Below, one piece after another: positions 26,105-34,778 of a stretch of DNA of 53,736 nucleotides (the first letter of the stretch is position 1; each line of letters starts with the position of its first letter). Below the pieces are notes generated by a model, which was not told the origin of the DNA, searched no databases, and saw only the letters and a program-made list of their open reading frames with translations. Source of the DNA: Dehalococcoidia bacterium UBA2588 (GTDB lineage Bacteria > Chloroflexota > Dehalococcoidia > Lucifugimonadales > UBA3495); assembly GCA_002339805.1 (NCBI GenBank), contig DDKW01000009.1:6484-60219 (forward strand), read 5' to 3'. Made by a program: the position numbers and the translations under genes.

Positions 26105-28942
26105 GTGAAAAGCTCCATAATCCGAGAATCTTATATAAAATATTTTCAAGATCAAGGCCATATTAATGAGCCTAGTGCATCGTTGATACCGTCTGGTGAT
26201 CCAACGCTATTATTCACCAGTGCAGGAATGGTTCCGTTCAAGGCTTATTTCATGGGAGAGCAAGTTCCTCCCTCTACACGCATGACTAGCATTCAAAAAA
26301 GCTTCAGGACAACAGATATAGATGAAGTGGGTGATCATAAACATTTAACATTTTTTGAAATGTTGGGTAATTTTAGTTTTGGAGACTATTTTAAGGAAGA
26401 ATCTATCACTTATGCATGGGAAGTATGCACACAGGTTTTTGGATTAGATCCTAATAAATTTTATATCACAGTCCATTTGGATGATGATGAAGCCTATGAT
26501 TATTGGCATAAAAACATTGGCATCCCTGCAGATAGACTTTACCGTTATGGCAACAAAGATAATTGGTGGGGACCTGCAGGAGATGAAGGACCTACGGGCC
26601 CATGTTCTGAATTGCACTATGACACAGGTTCTAGCAAAGGCTGCGGAGGATTACTTAGTGTAGATACATTGACCGGGTATGAACGTTTGGAAAATGAAGG
26701 TAAACAAGTAGTATGGGATCCTGGATGTCACCCCAACTGTGATAATTGTGAACGGTTTGTGGAACTGTGGAATTTAGTTTTCACTCAATTCTATCAAAAT
26801 ACTGACGGACACCGGATTGATTTACCGTCACCAAATATTGATACAGGAATGGGATTGGAACGGATAACTGCCGTTTTACAGAATAAGAGTAATGTTTACG
26901 AAACCGACTTATTTTCGCCTGTTATTTCTGTGATTGAAAATCTTACTGACGAAAAATATGGTGCTGATGAATCGACCGATTATTCTATTAGAGTTGTAGC
27001 AGAACATGGCAGGGCGGCAACTTTTTTGATAGGGGATGGAGTAATTCCCAGTAATGAAGGTAGAGGGTATGTACTGAGAAGGATAATACGTAGAGCTATA
27101 AGGCATGGAAGACTACTTGGTTTGACCGATCCATTCATGACGAATATTGTAGCAGCTGTGGCAGATAATTTTGGAGATATTTATCCAGAACTGATAGAAC
27201 AATCAAAATTCATAACTGACGTTGTAATGAATGAAGAAGATCGTTTTGGATTGGCGTTACAGAATGGATTACCGATACTAGAACGTGGATTCATTAAAGC
27301 TAGAACTTTAATTGAAGCCGCCAAAGACAGGACACAGATTTCTCAATTGTTGGAAAATGAAAGTGTAGCTATACCTGATGCTATTTTAAACAGGGTGATA
27401 CCTACTTACGAGGAGTTAATCAGGTCAGGAAAAGGATTCAGAGAGTTATCAGGCTTGGAAATGTTCATTTTATATGACACTTATGGATTCCCGCCAGAGT
27501 TAACTGCTGAGATATGTGAGGTGCATAATTTTATTGCAGATTTGGCAGGATTCAACCATGAAATGGATTACCAGAAATCAATAGCTCGGAGTGTTGATTC
27601 ATTTGCTGGGAACATGGCTATAGATACCGACATTGATAACCTAGGTCTGCCTGCCACTAAGTTCTTAGGATACGAATTAGAAAAAACCGAATCGGAGATA
27701 CTGGCTATATTGACAGATAATGGAACTACAGATTCTCTAAAAGAAAAAGAATCTGGCAAAATCATACTGTCGGATACTGTATTCTATGCGGAAGGTGGAG
27801 GACAATTAGGGGATAAAGGATTTATAAAATCTCCTAACGGCTTATTCGAAGTTTTGGATACAAAAGTACTTGTTGCAGGTATTACTGAACACATTGGTAG
27901 AGTAGCGTCCGGCCAAATGAGAGTAGCTGATTCAGCTTTATGTGAAATAGATTTAGTCCATAGGACAGGAACGTCGTCTAATCATAGTGCTACCCATATG
28001 ATTCACGCCGCATTAAGAGAAATATTAGGAACGCATGTTAAACAAGCTGGATCATTAGTTTCTCCTGACAGGTTAAGGTTTGATTTCAGTCATATTGGCC
28101 CTATGAAGACGGGTGAAATTCAAAGGACCCAACAATTGGTTAATGACAAAGTACGCTCTAATTTAGATCTGAGCGTAGAAGAATCTTCTTACACAGAAGC
28201 GGTAGCCGGTGGGGCGTTGGCATTTTTTGATGAACGGTATGGTGAAAATGTTCGAGTAGTATCTATGAGTGACAAACATTCTGGTGAAAGCTTTAGCGTA
28301 GAAGTCTGCGGAGGCACTCATCTCCACGCTTCTGGAGAGATCGGTACCGTGTTGATCTTAGGAGAATCTGGGATAGGGAGCGGAATGCGCAGAGTGGAAG
28401 CAATTACCGGCTATCAAGCAGAAATGCTTATGAACGAAAAATTCGCTACGTTAGATGCAGTGGCAGCGAAATTCCAATCCCCTATAGCTGACCTCGAATC
28501 CAGGATTGAGAACTTCATGGAAGAACGAGATTCTTTGAAACATGCTCTAGAAAACTTGCAGAAAGAGGCTACATACTCACAGGCTGAAGAATTGTTAGAA
28601 AATGTTATTCAGATAGGAGAACTGAAAGTAATAGCGACGATTGTTAACTCCAATTCTGTGGAGGAGCTTCGTACTATGTGTGATTCAATTCGAAATATGA
28701 TTCACGACGTTTTAATCGTTTTAGCATCTAATATTTCAGGCTCACCTGTAGTAGTGGTGATGTGTACTGATTCAGTAAAAGAAAAAGGTTTTAAAGCTAA
28801 TGATATGGCACTGAATTTAGGTAAGATCATAGAAGGTGGTGGTGGAGGAACTCCAGACTTCGCGCAAGCAGGAGGAAAGAGAACTGATTTGTTACCTGCG
28901 GTTATCAATGAAAGTCTGGAGTATATAAAAGCACAATCATGA
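26105..28942 (+). CDS. alaS: Alanyl-tRNA synthetase
   Basis: AlaS charges tRNA-Ala and edits mischarged Ser and Gly. The class II core starts SSIIRESYIKYFQDQGHINE and has MVPFKAYFMG and TFFEMLGNFSFGDYFKEE. IDTGMGLERITAVLQ is motif 3. The editing domain has HSATHMIHAALREI and VEVCGGTHLHASGEIG with the metal-binding His/Cys set. The C-Ala domain ends GGGGGTPDFAQAGGKRTDLL. At 945 residues it is longer than the common 870-880. Part of the excess is around residues 175-220, including a small C-x3-C-x2-C patch (CHPNCDNC). The start is GTG at 26105 with an AGAAGGG Shine-Dalgarno. It overlaps ruvX by 4 bp. Confidence 0.96.
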   Translation: MKSSIIRESYIKYFQDQGHINEPSASLIPSGDPTLLFTSAGMVPFKAYFMGEQVPPSTRMTSIQKSFRTTDIDEVGDHKHLTFFEMLGNFSFGDYFKEESITYAWEVCTQVFGLDPNKFYITVHLDDDEAYDYWHKNIGIPADRLYRYGNKDNWWGPAGDEGPTGPCSELHYDTGSSKGCGGLLSVDTLTGYERLENEGKQVVWDPGCHPNCDNCERFVELWNLVFTQFYQNTDGHRIDLPSPNIDTGMGLERITAVLQNKSNVYETDLFSPVISVIENLTDEKYGADESTDYSIRVVAEHGRAATFLIGDGVIPSNEGRGYVLRRIIRRAIRHGRLLGLTDPFMTNIVAAVADNFGDIYPELIEQSKFITDVVMNEEDRFGLALQNGLPILERGFIKARTLIEAAKDRTQISQLLENESVAIPDAILNRVIPTYEELIRSGKGFRELSGLEMFILYDTYGFPPELTAEICEVHNFIADLAGFNHEMDYQKSIARSVDSFAGNMAIDTDIDNLGLPATKFLGYELEKTESEILAILTDNGTTDSLKEKESGKIILSDTVFYAEGGGQLGDKGFIKSPNGLFEVLDTKVLVAGITEHIGRVASGQMRVADSALCEIDLVHRTGTSSNHSATHMIHAALREILGTHVKQAGSLVSPDRLRFDFSHIGPMKTGEIQRTQQLVNDKVRSNLDLSVEESSYTEAVAGGALAFFDERYGENVRVVSMSDKHSGESFSVEVCGGTHLHASGEIGTVLILGESGIGSGMRRVEAITGYQAEMLMNEKFATLDAVAAKFQSPIADLESRIENFMEERDSLKHALENLQKEATYSQAEELLENVIQIGELKVIATIVNSNSVEELRTMCDSIRNMIHDVLIVLASNISGSPVVVVMCTDSVKEKGFKANDMALNLGKIIEGGGGGTPDFAQAGGKRTDLLPAVINESLEYIKAQS

Positions 28943-29346
28943 GATGTCTCGGAATAGATTATGGTATCGCTAGGATTGGATTAGCATTTACGGATACCAC
29001 TCTGGATTTGATCTTGCCCTTAGATGCAATTGATGTACGAGCAATCTCAGATCCATTCAGTGTAATAAAAAATATAGTTGACGAAAGGAATATAGATGAG
29101 GTGGTAGTGGGTTTGCCTCTAAGACCTGATCTCTCAGAGACTGAGCAGTCTAAGCATACTAGGAATTTTATAGCTAAACTGAATATAGTTTTGGATAAAA
29201 AAATTTGTACAGTTGACGAGAGTTTTTCTTCTAAAGAAGCAGGAACGTATATGACGTATGATGCGTACAAGGACAAATCTAGTGGTCGTTTAGATAGTGC
29301 TTCAGCATGCGTAATATTAAGCAGGTTTTTGAAGGAAGTCGATTAA
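28939..29346 (+). CDS. ruvX: Putative pre-16S rRNA nuclease / RuvX (YqgF)
   Basis: YqgF-family RNase H-fold nuclease, linked to 16S rRNA 5'-end processing and sometimes called RuvX. The start MRCLGIDYGIARIGLAFTD supplies the first catalytic Asp. EVVVGLPLRPD holds the middle motif, and TVDESFSSKEA the second acidic residue. RLDSASACVILSRFL is the C-terminal motif, where the last acidic residue sits. The length of 135 residues is normal. The ATG overlaps the alaS stop in ATGA, and alaS-yqgF pairing is common in bacteria. The stop codon abuts that of the convergent nitrilase gene. Confidence 0.9.
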   Translation: MRCLGIDYGIARIGLAFTDTTLDLILPLDAIDVRAISDPFSVIKNIVDERNIDEVVVGLPLRPDLSETEQSKHTRNFIAKLNIVLDKKICTVDESFSSKEAGTYMTYDAYKDKSSGRLDSASACVILSRFLKEVD

Positions 29347-30132
29347 TTAATTTGTAGCGTTTACAGAAGTATAGCTGAATTCTTTTGATAAGACGCTGCC
29401 TGAATCCATGTCTATTTCGAATGTAAGTATTGTCGAATCATCAGGAGCAGCACTCAATATTCGTTCACCTTTCTCTGCCACTATTGAATCGGATCCCCTC
29501 CAATCTACTACATCTAAATCTTTCCCTGTTCTGTTACAAACTATTAATGGAACATCTACTTCGAGGCTGCGCTGTTCCCACTCTCCATTTGGGGCACAAT
29601 CACCAGGTCCCCAAGCTGAAGGACATATCAATGCTTTAACTCCCTGTTTATGGTATTCGTTTGATATTTGAGGACGGTAAGCATCTGCACATATCAGAAT
29701 CCCCACAGGAATTCTGTCTACGGAGATTGATTTGATTTCTTCTCCAGGAGATGACCAACCTTCTGATTGAGGTAAAACCTTGATTTTCCTGTAATTACCT
29801 ATGATGCTGCCTTCCCTGTTAATAACGAACACTGTATTGTGCAATTGGTTTGTTGAATTGTCTTTTTCTGGCATAGATAAAAATAAATTAAAGTTCCAAG
29901 TTGGCATATTAGAGCATAACTCTTGCATCCATGTGTCTGGTTGATGAGTTATCCAGTCGCTTCCAATCATTCTTTCGAAGCTATATCCACATACCCATAA
30001 TTCTGGGCTGATTACCCAGTCGGATTTCATTTGAGCGCATAATTTTAGACTTTGTAATAATAAAGCTTTATTAGATTCTAATTGGCCTGTAATAGGTGCT
30101 AAGTGAAGTAATGAGATCTTTATTTTATTCAT
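29347..30132 (-). CDS. Nitrilase-superfamily carbon-nitrogen hydrolase
   Basis: Hydrolyses an amide or nitrile C-N bond through a Glu-Lys-Cys triad. All three are present: Glu44 in ISPELWVCGY, Lys116 in NYRKIKVLP and Cys148 in ILICADAYRP. The 261-residue length is that of a stand-alone domain, with no fused synthetase. The family covers omega-amidases, N-carbamoyl hydrolases and others; the sequence does not decide which. It is a single-gene unit between ruvX (convergent) and tRNA-Gln (divergent), so context gives no clue to substrate. Confidence 0.87.
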   Translation of the reverse strand: MNKIKISLLHLAPITGQLESNKALLLQSLKLCAQMKSDWVISPELWVCGYSFERMIGSDWITHQPDTWMQELCSNMPTWNFNLFLSMPEKDNSTNQLHNTVFVINREGSIIGNYRKIKVLPQSEGWSSPGEEIKSISVDRIPVGILICADAYRPQISNEYHKQGVKALICPSAWGPGDCAPNGEWEQRSLEVDVPLIVCNRTGKDLDVVDWRGSDSIVAEKGERILSAAPDDSTILTFEIDMDSGSVLSKEFSYTSVNATN

Positions 30133-30192
30133 TTCACCTCAATTCATGTGCTGAAGACGAGAATAGCACATGAGATAATGCGCCTCAAGTAC

Positions 30193-30221
30193 TTGACCAA
30201 ATGTGAACATCGATTCAAAAT
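30193..30221 (+). promoter_or_regulatory. Promoter for tRNA-Gln
   Basis: TTGACC (30193-30198), 17-bp spacer, CAAAAT (30216-30221). The -10 is weak but the position, about 10 bp before the tRNA, is right. Confidence 0.4.
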
Positions 30222-30230
30222 AGTAAAGTA

Positions 30231-30304
30231 TGCCCTATGGTGTAGCGGTAGCACACCGGCCTTTGAAGCCGTCAGCCCTGGTTCGAATCCAGGTAGGGCA
30301 GCCA
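30231..30304 (+). tRNA. tRNA-Gln (anticodon TTG)
   Basis: A 74-nt cloverleaf with encoded CCA. Acceptor TGCCCTA pairs fully with TAGGGCA. The anticodon loop CTTTGAA gives TTG, for CAA codons (and CAG by wobble). The T arm is CCTGG-TTCGAAT-CCAGG. Discriminator G and a weak first acceptor pair (U1-A72) are tRNA-Gln identity features. A strong intrinsic terminator follows within 10 bp. Confidence 0.93.
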
Positions 30305-30313
30305 AAGCATACT

Positions 30314-30345
30314 TTAAAAGAGCTCATTGATTTGGGCTCTTTTAA
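30314..30345 (+). terminator. Intrinsic terminator after tRNA-Gln
   Basis: Inverted repeat TTAAAAGAGC ... GCTCTTTTAA with an 8-12 nt loop; the T-rich descending arm and the following AATTTTA give the U-tract. It separates the tRNA from the DapB-like gene. Confidence 0.75.
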
Positions 30346-30366
30346 TTTTAGTGGGATACTGTAAGT

Positions 30367-31005
30367 ATGAAAATAGCACTACTCGGAAATGGTAAAACAG
30401 GCGGCAAAGTTTGTGAACTAGCGACAGGACACACGGTTAAGGTATTCGATAGCCAAAATATCCCCACCTTACGAGACCTACAAGACTGTGATGTTGCTAT
30501 ATGCTTCTTACCTGGTCTAATTTTAGAGGCTTATATAGAACTTCTCATCGAGTCTTCGTTGCCTGCCGTAATCGGCTCTACTGGCAGTAGATGGCAAGAT
30601 GGCTTACATACAAAGCTTGTCGAAGCTGGCTTAACTTGGATGTACGCACCGAATTTTTCTAGAAATATGGGAAAGCTCAAAGATATGATTGAAATTATGG
30701 CTAGTATACAAGATCAGAACCACAGCCCTCTCCTAGAAGAAACCCTTCATATAGATAAAGTTGATAGTCCAAGCGGCACTGCTCTTGCGTGGGAGGAATG
30801 GCTCGGTGAGAAAGTTGAGTTCATTGACTACAGAGCAGTAGATACATACGGAATACACAAGCTTACCGTAGAGACGGAAAACGAAACAGTATCTATTCAG
30901 CATACCGTTAAAGACAGGTCCGCTTATGCTCAAGGAGCACTGGATGCTGCAGTAAAGTTGCACTCTGATAGTTTTACTCCGGGTTTAGTGAACCTACTTG
31001 ACTAA
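30367..31005 (+). CDS. dapB: Short 4-hydroxy-tetrahydrodipicolinate reductase-like protein
   Basis: DapB reduces hydroxy-tetrahydrodipicolinate with NAD(P)H in lysine/diaminopimelate synthesis. The N-terminal site KIALLGNGKTGGKV and the later VIGSTGSRW and YAPNFSRNMG follow the family, as does DKVDSPSGTALAW. The protein is short (212 against about 240-270 residues). In E. coli the catalytic segment reads H-H-R-H-K-V-D; here it is L-H-I-D-K-V-D, so the first His (E. coli His159) is Leu while Lys163 is kept. It could be a diverged but active short DapB or a relative with another substrate. It stands alone, without dapA. Confidence 0.7.
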   Translation: MKIALLGNGKTGGKVCELATGHTVKVFDSQNIPTLRDLQDCDVAICFLPGLILEAYIELLIESSLPAVIGSTGSRWQDGLHTKLVEAGLTWMYAPNFSRNMGKLKDMIEIMASIQDQNHSPLLEETLHIDKVDSPSGTALAWEEWLGEKVEFIDYRAVDTYGIHKLTVETENETVSIQHTVKDRSAYAQGALDAAVKLHSDSFTPGLVNLLD

Positions 31006-31069
31006 GACCAACTACGTATCTGATTTCCCAAGCCCAGTTAGTTTACACCGATTGTAAAAGCGTGTATCC

Positions 31070-31167
31070 TTTGTGCAAATTGGGGAGCTGAGCAATCGGC
31101 TGAGATGGAAGTTGATCTTCCGTACCCTTAAACCTGATCTGGATAATGCCAGCGTAGGGATAATCTT
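31070..31167 (+). promoter_or_regulatory. TPP (THI-element) riboswitch
   Basis: The conserved core is easily read: GGGGAGC (31082-31088), GGCTGAGA (31098-31105), ACCCTTAAACCTGATCTGG (31124-31142) and ATAATGCCAGCGTAGGGA (31143-31160). These are the pyrimidine- and pyrophosphate-sensing loops of the thiamine pyrophosphate riboswitch. It is followed at once by an intrinsic terminator and then the symporter start, so thiamine pyrophosphate should cause early termination. The outer limits of stem P1 are approximate. Confidence 0.95.
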
Positions 31168-31170
31168 ACG

Positions 31171-31198
31171 AACAGCCTTCCAGAGGCTGTTTTTTTTT
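31171..31198 (+). terminator. Riboswitch-controlled intrinsic terminator
   Basis: AACAGCCT (31171-31178) and AGGCTGTT (31184-31191) form a perfect 8-bp stem with a 5-nt loop, followed by a T run to 31198. It sits between the TPP aptamer and the symporter, as an expression platform. Confidence 0.9.
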
Positions 31199-31211
31199 GA
31201 AAGAGGAAATC

Positions 31212-32690
31212 ATGATTACTATGATTATTACAGCTGCATTTATGGCTGCATTTGCTGCCGTAGGAGTGTTGTATGCAAGAAAGTCCAGTATAAGTCTGGA
31301 AGACTTTATATCGGCTAGGAAATCTGTTGGATCAATAGGATCTATGGCTACAGTGGTAGCGTCAGTGTTAGGTGCGTGGATTTTATTCAGCCCTGCTGAA
31401 GCTGCTACATGGGCGGGTTTGGCGGCAGTAATTTGCTATGCTATAGGGCAGGCGGCTCCTATTTTGGCTTTTACCGTTGTTGGTACTAAGTTAAGACGTC
31501 TGATGCCCAATGGTCATTCTCTAAATGAATTTGTGTGGTACAGATATGGAAAACTGATGTATGCAACGACTCTTATCATAGTCGTTTTATATATGTTTAC
31601 TTTTATATCTGCAGAATTAGGAGCGATATCTAGAGCTTTGGAATTTGTTACAGGGGTGCCTCTCATAGTAACTATGGTGTTAGTAGTAGTGTCGACTTTG
31701 GTGTATACCGTGTATGGGGGATTAAAAGTTTCTATATTCACGGATAAAATACAGTTAATTATAATTATACCGTTACTGCTGATTTTATTTTTGTTCAGCT
31801 TAAATCAATTGGGTGGCTGGGAAGCTTCTCTGGGGAATATAAGCTCTGAAAGTAATCTTCTTTCTCTAAGCAATCAAGTAGGGATAGAATTTGGAATCAC
31901 TTTAATCATAGCTATTCTAGCAGCTAACTTGTTTCATCAAGGATTTTGGCAAAGAATATATGCTGCAAAATCAGATACTGATATATATAAAGGCTTCATA
32001 GTAGGCGGGATTATTGTTATCCCAATGATCATTATCAGTGGTTTTTTCGGGTTATGGGCTGTGTCTCAAGGATTGGTCACTGATCATTATTCTGCATCAA
32101 TATCATTATTCTTATTGGCTGACACTATTTTGCCAGATGCTCTGTTGATAGTATTGAGCATTTTGGCATTGATGTTAGTTATGAGTAGTGTGGACTCGTT
32201 GCTCAATGGCATTGCAAGCATATTCACAAGTGACTTGCCTAAAGTCTTTAGTGGCATCAATCCACCAGATTTGATCAAATACACTCGAGTGATAACCGTT
32301 GTTCTAGTTTTACCTGCAATGGTTGTAGGGTGGACATTTCAAAGTGTATTGTATTTGTTTTTGATAGCTGATTTAGTCTGCGCAGCGGCAATGATACCTG
32401 TGTTTGCAGGGTTATATACTCAAAAGATAACTGGTATCAATTGTTTTATAAGCATATTGATCGGTTTAGTAAGTGGCGGTTTATTTTTTCCCAAGAATGA
32501 TTTGTCTGGATGGTGGACACTGGAACCTTTAACCAACATTTGGCACGTTCTAGCTTCAGGTAATCTACTTGCTAGTTTTGGTATAGCGATTGTGGCATCT
32601 ACTGCATCTTTGGTTGTGCTTACTATCTTTAGTGCCTCAAGAGAATTTGATTTTGATTCATTGCAAGAAGTACAGGAGATTACTTCTTAG
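31212..32690 (+). CDS. SSS-family sodium:solute symporter, TPP-riboswitch controlled (probable thiamine or precursor uptake)
   Basis: A 492-residue membrane protein with about 13 hydrophobic segments in the LeuT-like solute:sodium symporter pattern. FISARKSVGSIGSMATVVAS is the early family motif. GYxxG-like turns occur at TVYGGLKVSIFTDKIQ, which matches the T-x-x-G-G-[LM]-x-A-V-x-x-T-D segment. ALMLVMSSVDSLLNGIASIF is the sodium-site region (usual S-x-x-S-x-x-S/N). No substrate can be read from the residues. The TPP riboswitch upstream implies thiamine or one of its pyrimidine/thiazole precursors. In SAR11 bacteria a TPP-riboswitch-linked SSS gene (thiV) has been proposed to do this. The ATG at 31212 has an AGAGGA Shine-Dalgarno; an in-frame TTG at 31197 lies inside the terminator and is rejected. 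Confidence 0.88.
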   Translation: MITMIITAAFMAAFAAVGVLYARKSSISLEDFISARKSVGSIGSMATVVASVLGAWILFSPAEAATWAGLAAVICYAIGQAAPILAFTVVGTKLRRLMPNGHSLNEFVWYRYGKLMYATTLIIVVLYMFTFISAELGAISRALEFVTGVPLIVTMVLVVVSTLVYTVYGGLKVSIFTDKIQLIIIIPLLLILFLFSLNQLGGWEASLGNISSESNLLSLSNQVGIEFGITLIIAILAANLFHQGFWQRIYAAKSDTDIYKGFIVGGIIVIPMIIISGFFGLWAVSQGLVTDHYSASISLFLLADTILPDALLIVLSILALMLVMSSVDSLLNGIASIFTSDLPKVFSGINPPDLIKYTRVITVVLVLPAMVVGWTFQSVLYLFLIADLVCAAAMIPVFAGLYTQKITGINCFISILIGLVSGGLFFPKNDLSGWWTLEPLTNIWHVLASGNLLASFGIAIVASTASLVVLTIFSASREFDFDSLQEVQEITS

Positions 32691-32709
32691 TTTATTGAAG
32701 GACACGAAT

Positions 32710-33600
32710 CTAGAATTGATCGAAAGTCGTTGCAGATATTCTTTCAGCGATTAATTTCGTTTCTGTTATGTCTGAAGAGCTGATTGCAAAAATAACATGA
32801 TCTAGCCCTTTCTCTTGATACGTGTTCACTATCTCTGCGATTTGCAATGGATCTTTTCCGTTCAAAGACAGGCCATGACGCGGATTTGCACTCGTTTCGT
32901 CAGGAGACACATCTAGGCGTATGGAATAGTTGATTTCGTTTGGATCTCTATTGATAGTAGTACAAATTTCTTCTATTTTTGATTTCCCCTCAGCAAACTC
33001 TAAGGCGGTTATTCCTGAAGGATGCCACCCGTCACCAAGCGTAGCAGCTCTTTTAATAGCACCTGCACTAGAGCCTCCAACCCATATGGGTATGTTTGAG
33101 TTGTAAGGTTTCGGTGAGAAAGTCACATTGTTAAAATTCCATCTGGTACTGTTATAAGAAGGTAAGTCGTTTTCCCATAGTTCGTGCATAATATTTATAC
33201 TTTCATTTGTTAAAATCGCTCTCTGCGACATTGGTATGCCCAAAGCTTCGAATTCTTCTACCATGCCTCCAACGCCAACTCCTAAAATAAGCCTTCCCGC
33301 TGAAAATTGATCCAGCGTTGCTGCATATTTAGCTAGTTCTACAGGATTATGGTAGGGTAGTACTAAGATGGACGTCCCTAAATAGATCTTAGTAGTCAGC
33401 GCAGATATACATGATAAGGTGGCTAAAGGATGATAATACGGTTTATCGTTTAATCTTTTGCCTATATACCCAATATTGAAAAGGTGGTCCATTGTCCAAA
33501 GAGAGTCAAATTCTAGATCTTCGTAGTATTTCCCAATATGCAATACTTCAGAAGGCTCTTCAATCCCCCAATTGTTAGGAACGGTAATTCCGAATTTCAT
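32710..33600 (-). CDS. Luciferase-like (LLM class) flavin-dependent oxidoreductase
   Basis: TIM-barrel oxidoreductase of the bacterial-luciferase superfamily, which uses FMN or F420. Visible motifs are FDSLWTMDHL near residue 35, KIYLGTSILVLPYHNP, LDQFSAGRLILGVGVG, IPIWVGGSSAGAIKRAATLG and GDGWHPSG. The 296-residue length and the G-V-G-V-G loop resemble the F420-dependent branch, but cofactor choice cannot be fixed by eye. The substrate is unknown. It is the last gene of the run starting at dnaJ and begins 1 bp after ribH, which supplies the flavin precursor. Confidence 0.88.
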   Translation of the reverse strand: MKFGITVPNNWGIEEPSEVLHIGKYYEDLEFDSLWTMDHLFNIGYIGKRLNDKPYYHPLATLSCISALTTKIYLGTSILVLPYHNPVELAKYAATLDQFSAGRLILGVGVGGMVEEFEALGIPMSQRAILTNESINIMHELWENDLPSYNSTRWNFNNVTFSPKPYNSNIPIWVGGSSAGAIKRAATLGDGWHPSGITALEFAEGKSKIEEICTTINRDPNEINYSIRLDVSPDETSANPRHGLSLNGKDPLQIAEIVNTYQEKGLDHVIFAISSSDITETKLIAERISATTFDQF

Positions 33601-33601
33601 A

Positions 33602-34075
33602 TTATTTGTTTTGTATTTGGCTAATTACTGTTGCGGTCTCTATTGCTGCTTCAGCAGCATGTCTTCCTGCATTGCCTGATTTACCCCCTGAACGATTAAT
33701 AGCCTGTTCTAGGGTATCAGTGGTTAATACACCGAAAAGAATCGGCTTAGAGGTGCTTATAGATGTGGTTAATATACCGCTTGCGGCATTTCCTGCGACT
33801 ATATCGTAGTGGTCAGTTTCGCCTTTTATAACGGCCCCTAAGCATATGACCGCGCTAACGTCTGTATTATCAGCTAAGTTTTTTGCCACTACGGGTAATT
33901 CGAATGCTCCTGGAACCCATGTGACGGTTATGTCGGATTCTTTAACTCCACAGTTGGTTAGTGTATCTAGAGCTCCTTCGAGTAATTGCTTAGTTATGAA
34001 CTCGTTAAAACGGGATATTACTATGCCGATTTTTAAGCCGGATCCATTTTGTGTGCCATTTATTTGATTAAACAC
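33602..34075 (-). CDS. ribH: 6,7-dimethyl-8-ribityllumazine synthase
   Basis: RibH condenses the ribityl-aminouracil with dihydroxybutanone phosphate, the step before riboflavin; it usually forms pentamers or 60-mers. All family motifs are present: IGIVISRFNEFIT, WVPGAFELPVVAK, CLGAVIKGETDHYDIVA with the catalytic His, FGVLTTDTLEQA, and SGNAGRHAAEAAIE. The length of 157 residues is normal. Other riboflavin genes (ribD, ribE, ribBA) are absent nearby. No FMN riboswitch was seen in the 37 bp upstream, so expression follows the operon. Confidence 0.96.
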   Translation of the reverse strand: MFNQINGTQNGSGLKIGIVISRFNEFITKQLLEGALDTLTNCGVKESDITVTWVPGAFELPVVAKNLADNTDVSAVICLGAVIKGETDHYDIVAGNAASGILTTSISTSKPILFGVLTTDTLEQAINRSGGKSGNAGRHAAEAAIETATVISQIQNK

Positions 34076-34112
34076 ATCAACCTCATAATTCTACTAGAAT
34101 CCCTATATTCTA

Positions 34113-34778
34113 CTATTTGGTTTCATTATTGACCACTGTTTTAATATCTCTGCTGATTTTGTAAACCCTTTGGATTAATGTTAGGCAAGATAGTGTTGCT
34201 ATGATCATAATTGCTACAAACAAGTAGCCTGTTATCAATCCTATGGATATCAGTATCACTCGTTCTGCTCGAGTCATTAGACCATGCTTCATTGATACCC
34301 CAAGACTTTCACCTCGTGCTCGCGCATAGCTCACTAATTGAGACGATATCAATGCTAATAGCCCTATTGGTATCAAAAAAGCATTTAACTGATGTTCTAA
34401 TACAAATACATTTCGATAGTCCTCAATCACAAAGGTGATTTGTGGGTTGTGCAATATAGGAAGCATTATTATTGCTGATAATAATGCAGATTCACCCAGT
34501 CGATCTCCTACAGAGTCCAGTAATGCTCCAAATTCTGTGGAAGTTGATGTAAGCCTAGACAAGGTACCGTCGAACAAATCGAGAGCAGAACCTAAGAAAA
34601 ATATTAGTCCAGCAGAGAATAAATTTTGTGAGATTACAAGATAGCTACTATACAAACACATTAGCAATGAAATCACGGTAATATGATTTGGTCGAAGTCC
34701 GCATTTATGCATGCATTTAGCAAGAGGTAATTCTATATATTTAGTCAGTATTGGCCTAATATTCAGGGTTTCAAACAT
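34113..34778 (-). CDS. CDP-alcohol phosphatidyltransferase, probable phosphatidylinositol-phosphate synthase
   Basis: Membrane enzyme that swaps CMP of CDP-diacylglycerol for an alcohol. The signature D-G-x2-[AS]-R-x8-G-x3-D-x3-D is present as LDLFDGTLSRLTSTSTEFGA followed by LLDSVGDRLGE, with Ser replacing the usual Ala. About six hydrophobic segments flank it, and CGLRPNHITVISLLM is the usual entry motif. The gene order ino1 - pimA-like - this gene points to inositol-1-phosphate as acceptor, as in actinobacterial PgsA1; that is inference from neighbours. The ATG at 34778 overlaps the glycosyltransferase stop in TAATG, a tight coupling; an upstream ATG at 34799 is less likely. Confidence 0.83.
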   Translation of the reverse strand: MFETLNIRPILTKYIELPLAKCMHKCGLRPNHITVISLLMCLYSSYLVISQNLFSAGLIFFLGSALDLFDGTLSRLTSTSTEFGALLDSVGDRLGESALLSAIIMLPILHNPQITFVIEDYRNVFVLEHQLNAFLIPIGLLALISSQLVSYARARGESLGVSMKHGLMTRAERVILISIGLITGYLFVAIMIIATLSCLTLIQRVYKISRDIKTVVNNETK

